Below are positions 8,264 through 16,516 of a stretch of 64,000 bases of DNA, piece after piece. This DNA is from DASUPK01 sp963724665. Lineage in GTDB: Bacteria; Actinomycetota; Thermoleophilia; Solirubrobacterales; 70-9. A program made the position numbers and the translations under genes. The notes under the pieces are model-generated. The model searched no databases. It saw nothing but the letters and a program-made list of their open reading frames with translations, and was not told the origin of the DNA. Within the stretch, counting starts at the first letter, position 1; every line of letters begins with the position of its first letter. The stretch is taken from NCBI GenBank assembly GCA_963724665.1, contig CAVRVH010000007.1, forward strand, positions 682,001-746,000, written 5' to 3'.

Positions 8264-8635
8264 TCAGCGCTCGGCGTCGCGAGAAACGAGTGGCACCCGG
8301 CGCTCTCCATGCAGGCGGGTTACTTCGTCAAGGACGAGACGACGGCCGGCGAACTTTCGCTCGTACCCCCGTACCCGCTTGATCGTGGCGAGGTCGGCCT
8401 TTTCGAGCGCTGCCACGACCTCCTCGCTGCTGAGGGCGTCGTAGCCGGGAAGCGGTTCATCCTGGCGCAGCCAGCGCAGCTTGTCGAAGACCACCCGGCG
8501 ATTCTCGTGGTCGCGCTCATAGCTCTCGATCTCAGCAAGATCGATCTGGGAGTGACTCGAAAGCGATGCGACCACTTCCTTCGTCTTGAGGCCGTCGTAC
8601 CCCGAGACCGGCTCCTTGGCGGCGACGGTGTTCAT
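8264..8635 (-). CDS. GYD-repeat helical protein
   Basis: 123 aa with two copies of a helical motif: VSGYDGLKTKEVVASLSSHS (residues 10-29) and LPGYDALSSEEVVAALEKAD (61-80), each followed by an E-x-Y-E-R-x-x-x-R-R-V/L-V segment. This P-GYD-L-x-x-x-x-V-x-x-L motif occurs singly or in tandem in many actinobacterial proteins, where its role is unclear; protein-protein or DNA contact is a guess. Its ATG overlaps the stop of the small Pro/Ala-rich ORF upstream (ATGA). No catalytic motif is present. Confidence 0.7.
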   Translation of the reverse strand: MNTVAAKEPVSGYDGLKTKEVVASLSSHSQIDLAEIESYERDHENRRVVFDKLRWLRQDEPLPGYDALSSEEVVAALEKADLATIKRVRGYERKFAGRRLVLDEVTRLHGERRVPLVSRDAER

Positions 8636-8763
8636 CGTTCCGTCTCGGTTCGCGGCAGGCCCGCGGGGACCGATGAGGGGGCCGGGATCGGAGATGCGGC
8701 CGGCATCGGAGATGCGGCCGGCATCGGCGAAACTGGAGGGATCGGGGTATTTTCGGTGGCCAT
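8632..8763 (-). CDS. small Pro/Ala repeat ORF coupled to GYD-repeat gene
   Basis: 43 aa from the ATG at 8763. It consists of near-repeats of P-M-P-A-A-S, encoded by a direct 18-bp DNA repeat, and ends in RTETER. There is no recognisable family and no Shine-Dalgarno; a TACTGT -10-like box 7 bases before the ATG suggests a leaderless transcript. The stop overlaps the next ATG, so it could act as a short coupling ORF. It may not encode a functional protein. Confidence 0.4.
   Translation of the reverse strand: MATENTPIPPVSPMPAASPMPAASPIPAPSSVPAGLPRTETER
8687..8722. repeat. 18-bp direct tandem repeat, two perfect copies
   Basis: The unit ATCGGAGATGCGGCCGGC occurs at 8687-8704 and 8705-8722, followed by a diverged third start (ATCGGCGAAACT). 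It encodes the Pro/Met/Ala-rich repeat on the minus strand. Such a repeat could expand or contract by slippage. Confidence 0.8.
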
Positions 8764-8803
8764 GTCAACACAGTACCACCAATTCATGAAATAATCTTCC
8801 GGT
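8764..8803. promoter_or_regulatory. divergent promoter region with TTCATGAA palindrome
   Basis: Only 40 bp separate the ATGs of two divergent genes. On the plus strand AATAAT (8790-8795) lies 8 bases before the ATG at 8804; on the minus strand TACTGT lies 7 bases before the ATG at 8763. Both spacings suit leaderless mRNAs. A perfect 8-bp palindrome TTCATGAA (8783-8790) sits between them and is a candidate site for the adjacent winged-helix regulator. Prediction only. Confidence 0.4.
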
Positions 8804-9109
8804 ATGGCAGCAGCAGCACAGGTCTCGCAACACACCGCCCCTCGCTGGGACTTCCTGACGAATCACGCGCATGTCCTCGTCTGCGTGGCTCGCGACCCCG
8901 GCATCCGGCTGCGCGACATCGCCACCGCCGTCGGGATCACCGAGCGCGGCGCCCACCGGATCGTCTCCGAGCTGGTCGACGAGGGCTACGTGCTGCGCGA
9001 ACGGCAGGGGCGAAGGAACCGCTACCAGGTCAAGACCAAGTTGCCGCTCCGCCACCCCCTGGCCGAGGAGGCTGAGGTCGGCGACCTGCTCGAGGTCCTG
9101 GTCGGCTAG
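8804..9109 (+). CDS. winged-helix (MarR/ArsR-like) transcriptional regulator
   Basis: 101 aa. A single winged helix spans residues 15-75: HVLVCVARDPGIRLRDIATAVGITERGAHRIVSELVDEGYVLRERQGRRNRY, with the recognition helix around ERGAHRIVSEL and the wing RQGRRNRY. The remainder (PLRHPLAEEAEVGDLLEVL) is a short tail. No cofactor-binding domain. Such one-domain proteins are common in Streptomyces and Thermoleophilia; the target is unknown, but the divergent promoter is a natural candidate for autoregulation. Confidence 0.82.
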   Translation: MAAAAQVSQHTAPRWDFLTNHAHVLVCVARDPGIRLRDIATAVGITERGAHRIVSELVDEGYVLRERQGRRNRYQVKTKLPLRHPLAEEAEVGDLLEVLVG

Positions 9110-9141
9110 GCCCCCGGGTGGACTCGATACGGCGGCCTAGG

Positions 9142-9552
9142 ATGAGCGTATTGGCGAATGACGAGCTTCACCCCGAGGACGCCGCGGACATGCGCGAATC
9201 CGTTCCGGATGGACAGGGCACGCTCCGCCAGGACATCTCGACTGCATTGGTCGGTCTGTACAAGGAGCACTTCGGCAAGGGACCGACTCGCTGCCAGACC
9301 TATCTGGAACCCAACCTGGTGGTGGTGATCCTGGGCGAGGGCTACACAGCGAGCGAGCGGACGTTGTTCGAGGCCGGCAGGTGGTACGAGGTTCGCAGCG
9401 CCCGCCAGATCTGGCAGGACAGCATGCAGGAGCTCTTCGTCACAACGATCGAGAAACTGACCGGACGCACGGTCGCCGCTTTCCTGAGCGCAAACCGCCA
9501 GGACCCAGATCTGGCGGTGGAGCTCTTCGTGCTCGAGCCCACCCCTGACTGA
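9142..9552 (+). CDS. DUF2294 domain protein
   Basis: 136 aa from the ATG at 9142. The core matches DUF2294 (Na-translocating decarboxylase-like annotation in databases): ISTALVGLYKEHFGKGPTRC, LVVVILGEGYTASERTLFEAGR and LTGRTVAAFLSANRQDPDLAVELFVLE. The function is not established; some members occur near stress genes. It follows the winged-helix gene by 32 bp on the same strand. Confidence 0.8.
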   Translation: MSVLANDELHPEDAADMRESVPDGQGTLRQDISTALVGLYKEHFGKGPTRCQTYLEPNLVVVILGEGYTASERTLFEAGRWYEVRSARQIWQDSMQELFVTTIEKLTGRTVAAFLSANRQDPDLAVELFVLEPTPD

Positions 9553-9665
9553 GCCGGATTCCCGCGCACGTTGCGGTACCGGTGTTCTGGACCGGCCAGA
9601 ACCGGTCGGATTCGGTGACACAGTGTGCGGCCCGGCACATGGCTCCAACCAGGAAGGGGGAGATC

Positions 9666-9875
9666 ATGGGCCTTCGGCAAGCACAACACGATGTGAGTGG
9701 GCTGGTTCGTTCCCGAGTGGCGTTCGACTCAATCGAGGAACGGATCAACCAGATCCCCGGATTGGAGGATCAGGAGCGCGCCGCGCTGTGGCTCTACGCG
9801 TGGTCGCGTCAGGGCCGCACCTGGCAGCGCGCCACGGCGGACCAGCTCTTGGAGTGGATCGAGGGCAGGCCCTAG
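9666..9875 (+). CDS. small conserved-type hypothetical protein
   Basis: 69 aa. The ATG at 9666 is chosen over an earlier start at 9582 because AAGGGGGAGAT directly precedes it. The sequence is helical with Trp-rich C-terminus (ERAALWLYAWSRQGRTWQRATADQLLEWIEGRP). No domain recognised and no membrane segment. The stop overlaps the convergent HxlR gene end by 4 bp. Confidence 0.65.
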   Translation: MGLRQAQHDVSGLVRSRVAFDSIEERINQIPGLEDQERAALWLYAWSRQGRTWQRATADQLLEWIEGRP

Positions 9876-10177
9876 GAGAGCAAGCCCGTCACGGCGGCCG
9901 CCAGCCGCTTCCCGGTCGCCGTCAGCCGGTACTCGGCATGAGGCGGGCGGCCTGGGACCAGACGGCGTTCGACCACCCCGGCGGACTCGAGTTGGTCGAG
10001 GCGATCGGAGAGGGTCGTCGGTGAGATGCCGGGCAGCGATTGGCGGAACTCGTTGAATCGTGCGGCGCCGCTGGAGCAGGCGTAGATCGTGCCCAGCGTC
10101 CAACGGCGCTCCAACAGGGCCGCTATCGAGCGGACCTCGGAGGGGACCGGCGCGCAGCTACGACATCGTGGCGACAT
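9872..10177 (-). CDS. HxlR family transcriptional regulator
   Basis: 101 aa from the ATG at 10177, which lies within the last 20 bp of lon; a longer frame to 10222 is less likely. The HxlR winged-helix core is clear: IAALLERRWTLGTIYACSSGAARFNEFRQSLPGISPTTLSDRLDQLESAGVVERR, then PHAEYRLTATGKRL. Cys residues near the N-terminus (CRSC) could be redox-sensitive as in HypR/YodB, but that is conjecture. The overlap with lon suggests shared transcription. Confidence 0.82.
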   Translation of the reverse strand: MSPRCRSCAPVPSEVRSIAALLERRWTLGTIYACSSGAARFNEFRQSLPGISPTTLSDRLDQLESAGVVERRLVPGRPPHAEYRLTATGKRLAAAVTGLLS

Positions 10178-12449
10178 CAGCTCCGCGCTCGGCCGGCTCC
10201 AGGGCGTGCTCGAGCACCTCATCGATGCTCATCACGGGATGGAAGGTCATCTGCTCGCGGACCTCCTCCGGGACCTCGTCAAGGTCACCGCGGTTTCGCT
10301 CCGGCAGGATCACCTCGGTCAGCCCGGCCGCGTGAGCGGCGAGGACCTTCTGCTTCAGGCCTCCGATCGGCAGGACCCGGCCCTGCAGGGTGACCTCGCC
10401 GGTCATCCCCACGGTGTGCTTCACCGGGCGTCCGCTGAGCAGCGACGCCAGCGAGGTGGTCATCGCGGTGCCCGCGCTCGGGCCGTCCTTCGGGATCGCC
10501 CCGGCGGGAACGTGGACGTGGAACTCGCGCTTGAAATCGGCGCTGTCGATGCCGAGCTCGTCCGCGTGTGAGCTGACGTAGGAGAGCGCGATCCGCGCCG
10601 ACTCCTTCATCACGTCACCCAGCTGACCGGTCAGCACGAGTCCCTTCTCACCGTCCATCGCGGTTGCCTCGATGAACAGCACGTCACCGCCGGTGCCGGT
10701 GACCGCCAATCCGGTGGCCACGCCCGGGATCGCCGTGCGCTCCACCGACTCCTGGAAGAACTTCTGGCGCCCGAGGGCGTCGACCACTTCATCGGTATCG
10801 ATGGCGATCGGTGCCTCCGCCTCGCCCGAGGCGATCCGAGTCGCCTCGCGACGGAGCAGCTTGCCCAGCTCGCGCTCGAGCTGGCGCACGCCCGCCTCGC
10901 GGGTGTACTCAGTGATCACCTTGCGCAGGATGGCGTCGGAGGCCTCGACCTCCTCGTCACGGAGCCCGTTGCGCTCCACCTGGCGGGGCCAGAGGTAACC
11001 GCGGGCGATCGCCAGCTTCTCGTCGGTGGTGTATCCGTCGAAGCGGATGACCTCCATCCGGTCCAGCAGCGGCGCCGGGATCGTGTCGACCATGTTGGCC
11101 GTGGCGAGGAAGACGACCTCGGAGAGGTCGACCTCGACGTCGAGATAGTGATCGCGGAAGGAGTGGTTCTGCGCCGGGTCGAGAACCTCGAGCAGCGCCG
11201 CAGAGGGATCTCCGCGCCAATCCGCGCCGACCTTGTCGACCTCGTCGAGCAGGATCACCGGGTTCATCGTCTTGGCGTCACGAAGGGCGCGGACGATCCG
11301 GCCCGGCAGCGCACCGATGTAGGTGCGCCGGTGGCCTCGGATCTCGGCCTCGTCGTGGATCCCGCCCAGCGAGAGGCGGACGAACTCCCGCCCCAGCGAA
11401 CGGGCGACGGACTCGCCGATCGAGGTCTTGCCGGTGCCCGGAGGTCCGACCAGAGTGAGAATTGCGCCGTTCGCACGGCTCTCCTCCTCCACCCCGCGCT
11501 CCTGGCGCAGCTTGCGCACCGAGATGAACTCGGTGATGCGCCGCTTCACGTCCTCGAGGCCGGCGTGGTCCTCGTCGAGAACCTCTCGCGTGTGCTTCGG
11601 GTCGAGCTTCTCCTCGGAGCGCTTCGACCACGGCACGGCCAGCAACCAGTCCAGGTAGCTGCGGATCATCGATGACTCGGGCGACTGCTCGCCCTGGCGC
11701 TCGAGGCGCCGGAGCTCGCGCTCCGCCTGCTCGGCGACCTCCTCGGGCATCTCGGCCTCGGCGATCTTCTTCTCGTACTCGCCGATCAGGTCGCCCTCGT
11801 CCTCGCCGAGCTCCTTGCGGATCGACTCCATCTGCTTGCGCAGGAAGTACTCGCGCTGCTGCTTCTGGGCGCCGGAGTCCACGTCGTCGTGGATCTTGCG
11901 GCGCACCTGGAGCTCCGCCAGGCGCTCGCGCTGCATCTCGACCGCAAGCTCGAGCCTCGAGGTGACGTCGAGCGTCTCCAGCAGCTTCAGCTTCTGCTCG
12001 CGAGTGAGATCCGGGCTGAACGCGGTCGTGTCGGCCAGCGCTCCGGGCTCCTCGATGGAACGCAGGAAGGCGCCGACGCGCTCGTCCGCGCCGCGCAGCT
12101 CGAGGATCTCCTCGACCACAGCCCGGTACTCGGTCGAAAGCTGGTGGCTGCGCTCGTCCTCCGGGTTGCCGTCGTGGATCTCCTGCACCTCGACGCGGAG
12201 CTCGTCGCTCTCGCCGGACTGAGCCTGACCGGCCAGGCCGCGATGCAGGCCCACCACGGTCGCCGCCCATCCGCCGTTCGGCAATTGAGCGCGCTCGATC
12301 ACCTCGGCGACCACGCCGATCCGGCCGAACTCGCCGTTCTGGCGTGGCAACAGGAACACACGGTCCTCGTCTCCCGTGGCGATCGGCAGTGTCGCCGTCA
12401 CGCCGGGGAAGACAATCGCTTCGTCAAGTGGAATCAGAAGAAAGGTCAT
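10158..12449 (-). CDS. lon: Lon protease (endopeptidase La)
   Basis: 763 aa, ATP-dependent cytosolic serine protease that removes damaged and regulatory proteins. The N-terminal substrate domain covers 1-190, a coiled linker follows, the Walker A GPPGTGKT is at 335-342 and Walker B VILLDEVDKV near 400. The catalytic dyad is Ser658 (KDGPSAGTA) and Lys701 (GGLKQK), 43 residues apart as in E. coli Lon. All motifs look intact. The 53-bp gap to the NhaA gene should hold its promoter; I see no HspR-type HAIR inverted repeat there. Confidence 0.96.
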   Translation of the reverse strand: MTFLLIPLDEAIVFPGVTATLPIATGDEDRVFLLPRQNGEFGRIGVVAEVIERAQLPNGGWAATVVGLHRGLAGQAQSGESDELRVEVQEIHDGNPEDERSHQLSTEYRAVVEEILELRGADERVGAFLRSIEEPGALADTTAFSPDLTREQKLKLLETLDVTSRLELAVEMQRERLAELQVRRKIHDDVDSGAQKQQREYFLRKQMESIRKELGEDEGDLIGEYEKKIAEAEMPEEVAEQAERELRRLERQGEQSPESSMIRSYLDWLLAVPWSKRSEEKLDPKHTREVLDEDHAGLEDVKRRITEFISVRKLRQERGVEEESRANGAILTLVGPPGTGKTSIGESVARSLGREFVRLSLGGIHDEAEIRGHRRTYIGALPGRIVRALRDAKTMNPVILLDEVDKVGADWRGDPSAALLEVLDPAQNHSFRDHYLDVEVDLSEVVFLATANMVDTIPAPLLDRMEVIRFDGYTTDEKLAIARGYLWPRQVERNGLRDEEVEASDAILRKVITEYTREAGVRQLERELGKLLRREATRIASGEAEAPIAIDTDEVVDALGRQKFFQESVERTAIPGVATGLAVTGTGGDVLFIEATAMDGEKGLVLTGQLGDVMKESARIALSYVSSHADELGIDSADFKREFHVHVPAGAIPKDGPSAGTAMTTSLASLLSGRPVKHTVGMTGEVTLQGRVLPIGGLKQKVLAAHAAGLTEVILPERNRGDLDEVPEEVREQMTFHPVMSIDEVLEHALEPAERGADVATMS

Positions 12450-12502
12450 GGCACGATCCAGTTTCTGTAGTTAGTCCAAACAGGATAGCGCGTCGCCGGC
12501 GG

Positions 12503-14431
12503 CTACCCGACCGGCTCTGGCTCGGAGGCGCGCGACGCGGACTGCTGCGCCCGGGCGCGGCCTCTGGCGTCCCTGACCAGGCGGCTCAAGGTCTCGACGT
12601 CGTAGGCGCCCCGATGACGGCGCCCGTTGATGAAGAACCCCGGCGTGCCGGCGACGTCGCTCGCATCGGCGCTGGACACGTCCTCGGCGACGCGCGGAGC
12701 GTACGCGCGCCGTCGCATCTCGTCCCTGAAGCGCTCGACGTCGAGTCCCAGCTCCTCGGCGTGCCGTTCGGGATCGGGCGCGCCGAGCTGATCCTGGTTG
12801 TGAATCAGCTTGTCGTGCATCTCCCAGAAGGCGCCCTGGGCGGCCGCCGCCTCTGAAGCCTCAGCGGCGTTCTGCGCGTTCGGGTGGACGTCGGTCAGAG
12901 GAAGATGGCGCCATACGTAGCGGAGGTCGTCGCCGAAGTTGTCGAGCAGCTCGCGGACCACCGGCTCCGCTCGCCCGCAGTAAGGGCACTGGTAGTCCCC
13001 GTACTCCACCAGCGTCACGGGAGCATCGTCGGGGCCGCGGATGTGGTCACGCTCGGGGTCGACGTCCTCCGAGAGATCGAGCAGGTCGTCGTAAGTGCCG
13101 GCGATCTGGCGTGCCCTCACCTCGGCGGGCAGTCGGCGGGTCACCTGGAAGACGATCCAGGCCAAGAGAGGCGCCACGAGCGCCGCCGCGAGAACACCGA
13201 TCTTCGCTTCCTCGAGCTGCTGGCCGTCGAGCGCGATGCTCGCAATCAGTACGGAGACCGTGAAGCCCATGCCTCCGACGGTCGCGCCACCGAAGGTCAC
13301 CGGCCAACTCAAACCCCGCCGCAGACCCAGGAACCACGACCTCGAGACCAGCCAGACGGTGCTGACGATGCCGAGCGGCTTCCCAATGACGTAGCCGAAG
13401 AAGATGCCCAGCGTGATCGGGGAGCTGATGGCGTCACCGAGCAGCTGGCTGTCGAGGTGAACCCCGGCGTTGGCCAGCGCGAAGACCGGCACGATCACGT
13501 AGCTGGTCCAAGGGTGCAGCATGAATTGGAGCCGCTCGTTGGCCGAGATCGCCGAGGACACGCTGCGCTGGGCGGACCGGGCGAGCTCCGGGGTTGGCTG
13601 CTCGCGGAAGGAGCGCGCCTGCTCGGTCACGCGCTCCAGATCGCCGCGCTCCGGCGGGTAGGCGGTGGTGACGAGGCCCACCGCGAGGCCGGCCACCACC
13701 GGATCGATCCCAGATTCGAACAGGGCCACCCAGAGCGCCACGCCGAGGACGACCGCCGCCTCGTTTCGCCACGTGCCGCGGACGAAGCGCAGAGCGAGCA
13801 GTAGCCCGAAAAAGCCGACGCCGAGTGCGAGGGGGAAGAAGTCGACGTGCTCCGTGTAAACGGTCGCGATGATGATCAGCGCCACCAAGTCGTCGACCAC
13901 CGCAATCGTGAGGATGCGGAGCCGAAGCCGGGTCCCCCGCGGCGCCAGGAGCCCCAGAACCCCGAGCGCCAGCGCCGTGTCCGTCGACATCGCCGCGCCC
14001 CACGCGTGCCCGCCCGAGCCCCCGGCGTTGAAGGCCGTAAAGATCAGGATCGGTACCGCCATCCCGCCCAGGGAGGCGAAGACCGGAATCGCCAGCCGCT
14101 GGCGCTCCCGCAACTCTCCGGTATCGAGCTCGCGCTTCGCCTCGAGGCCGACGACGAGGAAGAAGAAGGTCATCAGCCCCTCGTTCACCCAGTGCCGGAG
14201 GTCCATCGAGATCCCGCCGCTGCCGATCGTGATCGACAGCTTCGTGGTCCAGAACGACTCGTAGGAGTCCGACCAGGGGGAGTTCGCCCAGATCAGAGCC
14301 GCGGCGACGGCGGCGATCAGCACCACCGCGCCGCCTGTCTCGGCGCTCAGGAAGTCTCGAACCGGGGTTGCGAGGTTCCGCGCCCAGGCAGTCTTGCCCG
14401 TGTAGGCCGAAGTCGCCGGCTGCGCGCTCAT
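12503..14431 (-). CDS. nhaA: NhaA Na+/H+ antiporter fused to DsbA-like thioredoxin domain
   Basis: 642 aa. Residues 1-440 are NhaA: WVNEGLMTFFFLVVGLEAKRE, MSTDTALALGVLGLL, TIAVVDDLVALIIIA with the ion-binding Asp pair, and GKPLGI. Residues 455-620 are a thioredoxin-fold oxidoreductase (DAPVTLVEYGDYQCPYCGRAEP with a CPYC active site, later GTPGFFINGRRHRGAYD with the cis-Pro). This NhaA-DsbA architecture is known in actinobacteria; redox control of antiport or disulfide formation outside the membrane is inferred. It starts 5 bp after the wax-ester synthase stop, so the genes are likely cotranscribed. Confidence 0.93.
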   Translation of the reverse strand: MSAQPATSAYTGKTAWARNLATPVRDFLSAETGGAVVLIAAVAAALIWANSPWSDSYESFWTTKLSITIGSGGISMDLRHWVNEGLMTFFFLVVGLEAKRELDTGELRERQRLAIPVFASLGGMAVPILIFTAFNAGGSGGHAWGAAMSTDTALALGVLGLLAPRGTRLRLRILTIAVVDDLVALIIIATVYTEHVDFFPLALGVGFFGLLLALRFVRGTWRNEAAVVLGVALWVALFESGIDPVVAGLAVGLVTTAYPPERGDLERVTEQARSFREQPTPELARSAQRSVSSAISANERLQFMLHPWTSYVIVPVFALANAGVHLDSQLLGDAISSPITLGIFFGYVIGKPLGIVSTVWLVSRSWFLGLRRGLSWPVTFGGATVGGMGFTVSVLIASIALDGQQLEEAKIGVLAAALVAPLLAWIVFQVTRRLPAEVRARQIAGTYDDLLDLSEDVDPERDHIRGPDDAPVTLVEYGDYQCPYCGRAEPVVRELLDNFGDDLRYVWRHLPLTDVHPNAQNAAEASEAAAAQGAFWEMHDKLIHNQDQLGAPDPERHAEELGLDVERFRDEMRRRAYAPRVAEDVSSADASDVAGTPGFFINGRRHRGAYDVETLSRLVRDARGRARAQQSASRASEPEPVG

Positions 14432-14435
14432 CCGC

Positions 14436-15788
14436 TCAGCCTACGGCGGTCAGCAACCTCCCCACGTCGGCCTCGATTCCGCTGGTGAGGACGTCGACAT
14501 CCGGCGCGTGATCCCGATCGCCGGTCACGCCGAAGTAGAGCTCACCGTCGTAGGAGAAGATCGCGACGACGATTCGGATACTCCCAACGATGGGAACGAA
14601 CGGATACGACGCGACCAGCTTGCGGTCGAGCGTGTGAAGCGCGACCTGAGGGCCGGGGACGTTCGTGGTCGCGGTGTCCATGTTGAGACGCGCGGAGCGG
14701 GTCGCGACCCGGCTCCCCAGCGCGAGCAGCATCGGCGGCGCGAATCCGGAGAGCTGCGCGAGGGCATCGCCTGCGACGGCCTGCCCCGACGACTTGATCC
14801 CGTCCATCTGTTCGCGGATGACGCCGAGGCGCTCGGCCGGATCGTCGAGGCCAACCGGGAGGCGCGCGAACACTGCGGAGACGCGGTTGTTGTATGCGCC
14901 CTTCTCGCCCGGCGCGCGTACCGAGACCGGCACCATCGTGCGCACCACCCTGTCGGCGGTGACCTGCTCCCCACGGTGCTCGAGCAGGGCCCGGTAGCCG
15001 TTCGTGATCAGGGTCAGCACCACGTCGTTGACGGTGCCGCCCAGCGCCGACCGCACTTGCTTGACGTCGCCGAGCGAGACGTTCGCCCAGCTCCAGACCC
15101 GGTGCGGGCCGATCGGACCCGTCAGGGACGAGGTGGAGGGACGCAGGGTCGGAGCCGCGGCCAGCAGGGCCTTGGCGCTGCCGGCGGCCGCATGCAGCAC
15201 CTCACTCGGCGCGCGCAGCGCGAAGCGCACCTGGGCGGCCGGGTCGCGGACGCGGTGCCGGGCGCTGTAAGCGATCAGCTCGATGCCCGACGGCTCCGGG
15301 TCGGCGTGCCAACCGTCGCCGTCCGACTGCTCCACGCTCCCCCCGAACATCAGGGACATCATGTCCGTGGCTGCGACGCCGTCGACCATGCAGTGGTGAA
15401 CCTTGGAGAGCAGCGCCCAGCGGTCGTCCTCGAGTCCCTCCACCATCCAGATCTCCCAGAGAGGCTTCGAGCGGTCGAGGTGCTGGGAGAAGACGCGGGC
15501 CGCGGTGGCACGGAGCTGCTCCTCAGTGCCGGGGGCGGGCACGGCGCTGTGGCGCAGGTGGTAGTCGATGTTGAAGTGGGGATCGTCCACCCACACCGGC
15601 TCGCCCAGGCCGAGTGGGACGAAGCGGACCTTCTGCCGGTAGCGAGGCGTCAGATGCAGCTTGCCCTCCACCATCGATCGCAGCTCCTCGAACGGCGGCG
15701 GCGGGCCCTCGAAGATGCTGACCCCGCCGATGTGCATGGGCGTCACGTCGTTCTCGACGTGCAGGAACATCGCGTCCTGCACGCTCAT
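14436..15788 (-). CDS. WS/DGAT wax ester synthase / diacylglycerol acyltransferase
   Basis: 450 aa from the ATG at 15788, which overlaps the lipase stop (ATGA); the longer frame to 16031 is a shadow of the lipase. The catalytic HHxxxDG motif is present as HHCMVDGVA near residue 135, with MSVQDAMFLHVEN at the N-terminus, PLWEIWMVEGL, GTVNDVVLTLITNGYR and the NVPGP motif near the end. It transfers acyl groups from acyl-CoA to fatty alcohols or diacylglycerol, giving storage lipid. Pairing with a lipase is typical for this family in actinobacteria. Confidence 0.93.
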   Translation of the reverse strand: MSVQDAMFLHVENDVTPMHIGGVSIFEGPPPPFEELRSMVEGKLHLTPRYRQKVRFVPLGLGEPVWVDDPHFNIDYHLRHSAVPAPGTEEQLRATAARVFSQHLDRSKPLWEIWMVEGLEDDRWALLSKVHHCMVDGVAATDMMSLMFGGSVEQSDGDGWHADPEPSGIELIAYSARHRVRDPAAQVRFALRAPSEVLHAAAGSAKALLAAAPTLRPSTSSLTGPIGPHRVWSWANVSLGDVKQVRSALGGTVNDVVLTLITNGYRALLEHRGEQVTADRVVRTMVPVSVRAPGEKGAYNNRVSAVFARLPVGLDDPAERLGVIREQMDGIKSSGQAVAGDALAQLSGFAPPMLLALGSRVATRSARLNMDTATTNVPGPQVALHTLDRKLVASYPFVPIVGSIRIVVAIFSYDGELYFGVTGDRDHAPDVDVLTSGIEADVGRLLTAVG

Positions 15789-16501
15789 TGCCTGCACACG
15801 GTCTCCTCTGTTTGCAGCAGCAACGGCTCCAGCTCCTCGTAGACCGCGGGGTTGACGGCCATGCCGCAATGGCTCCCGTCGATTTCGACGCACCTCGCAT
15901 GCGGGTCGAGGCAGGCTCGCCAGTCCACGATCCCGTCGCTGCGCGAGTGCACGGCGAGCGCCGGCATGCCCGGTCCGAGCGGCGCCCGTAGCCGGGCGTT
16001 GAAGTCGAAGCAGCAGGCGCCGTCCATGCAATCGCTGGAGAAGACACCGGGCATGCCTAGATCGCCGAGACGGGCGACGGAGCGGACCGTGCGCATCACC
16101 GGAGCCGACACAGCCAGCGGGTCGAGGACGGGCGAGCCGAGTGTCACCAGCGCAGCCACCCGATCAGGATTGCCGGCGGCAAGCGCCCGCGCCAGGGTCC
16201 CGCCGCGACTCTGGCCGATGACGATCACGGGGCCGTCGAACCCGGCGAGCCTCTCCTCCAGCCGCGCGAGCTCGCGCCCGGCGCAGCCGACGTTGATCAG
16301 CATTCCGCTGCCGCGCACCTCATGGCCCCTGCGCCGCAGCCAGCCGGCGAGCACCGCCATCGAAGCGTCGCCGGCCATGAAGCCGGGAATGAGGAGGACG
16401 GGGAGGGGATCTTGCCCGGGTGTCGCGGAGTAGAACCGCTGATCCTTCAGCAGCCTCGCCAGCTCGAGCCAGTAGCGGAGCTCACCCCGCACGGGCGGCA
16501 C
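15785..16501 (-). CDS. alpha/beta hydrolase (lipase-like)
   Basis: 238 aa. The nucleophile elbow is GQSRGG (residues about 116-121), preceded by LPVLLIPGFMAGD as oxyanion region; a late Asp in SRSDGIVDW and the His in GSHCGMAVNP complete a plausible triad. There is no signal peptide, so the enzyme is probably cytosolic and may act on stored lipid or acyl intermediates made by the coupled WS/DGAT. It begins 15 bp after the VOC gene. Several Cys residues (SDCMDGACC) are unusual for a cytosolic lipase. Confidence 0.85.
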   Translation of the reverse strand: MPPVRGELRYWLELARLLKDQRFYSATPGQDPLPVLLIPGFMAGDASMAVLAGWLRRRGHEVRGSGMLINVGCAGRELARLEERLAGFDGPVIVIGQSRGGTLARALAAGNPDRVAALVTLGSPVLDPLAVSAPVMRTVRSVARLGDLGMPGVFSSDCMDGACCFDFNARLRAPLGPGMPALAVHSRSDGIVDWRACLDPHARCVEIDGSHCGMAVNPAVYEELEPLLLQTEETVCRQ

Positions 16502-16516
16502 CCGCCGAACGGTAGC

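Noticed and set aside
8641..8760. Short direct repeats as a possible CRISPR array
   Set aside because: Repeats are adjacent without spacers and encode a Pro/Ala motif; no cas genes nearby.
12450..12502. Heat-shock HAIR or CIRCE element before lon
   Set aside because: No CTTGAGT-N7-ACTCAAG or CIRCE inverted repeat is present in the 53-bp gap.
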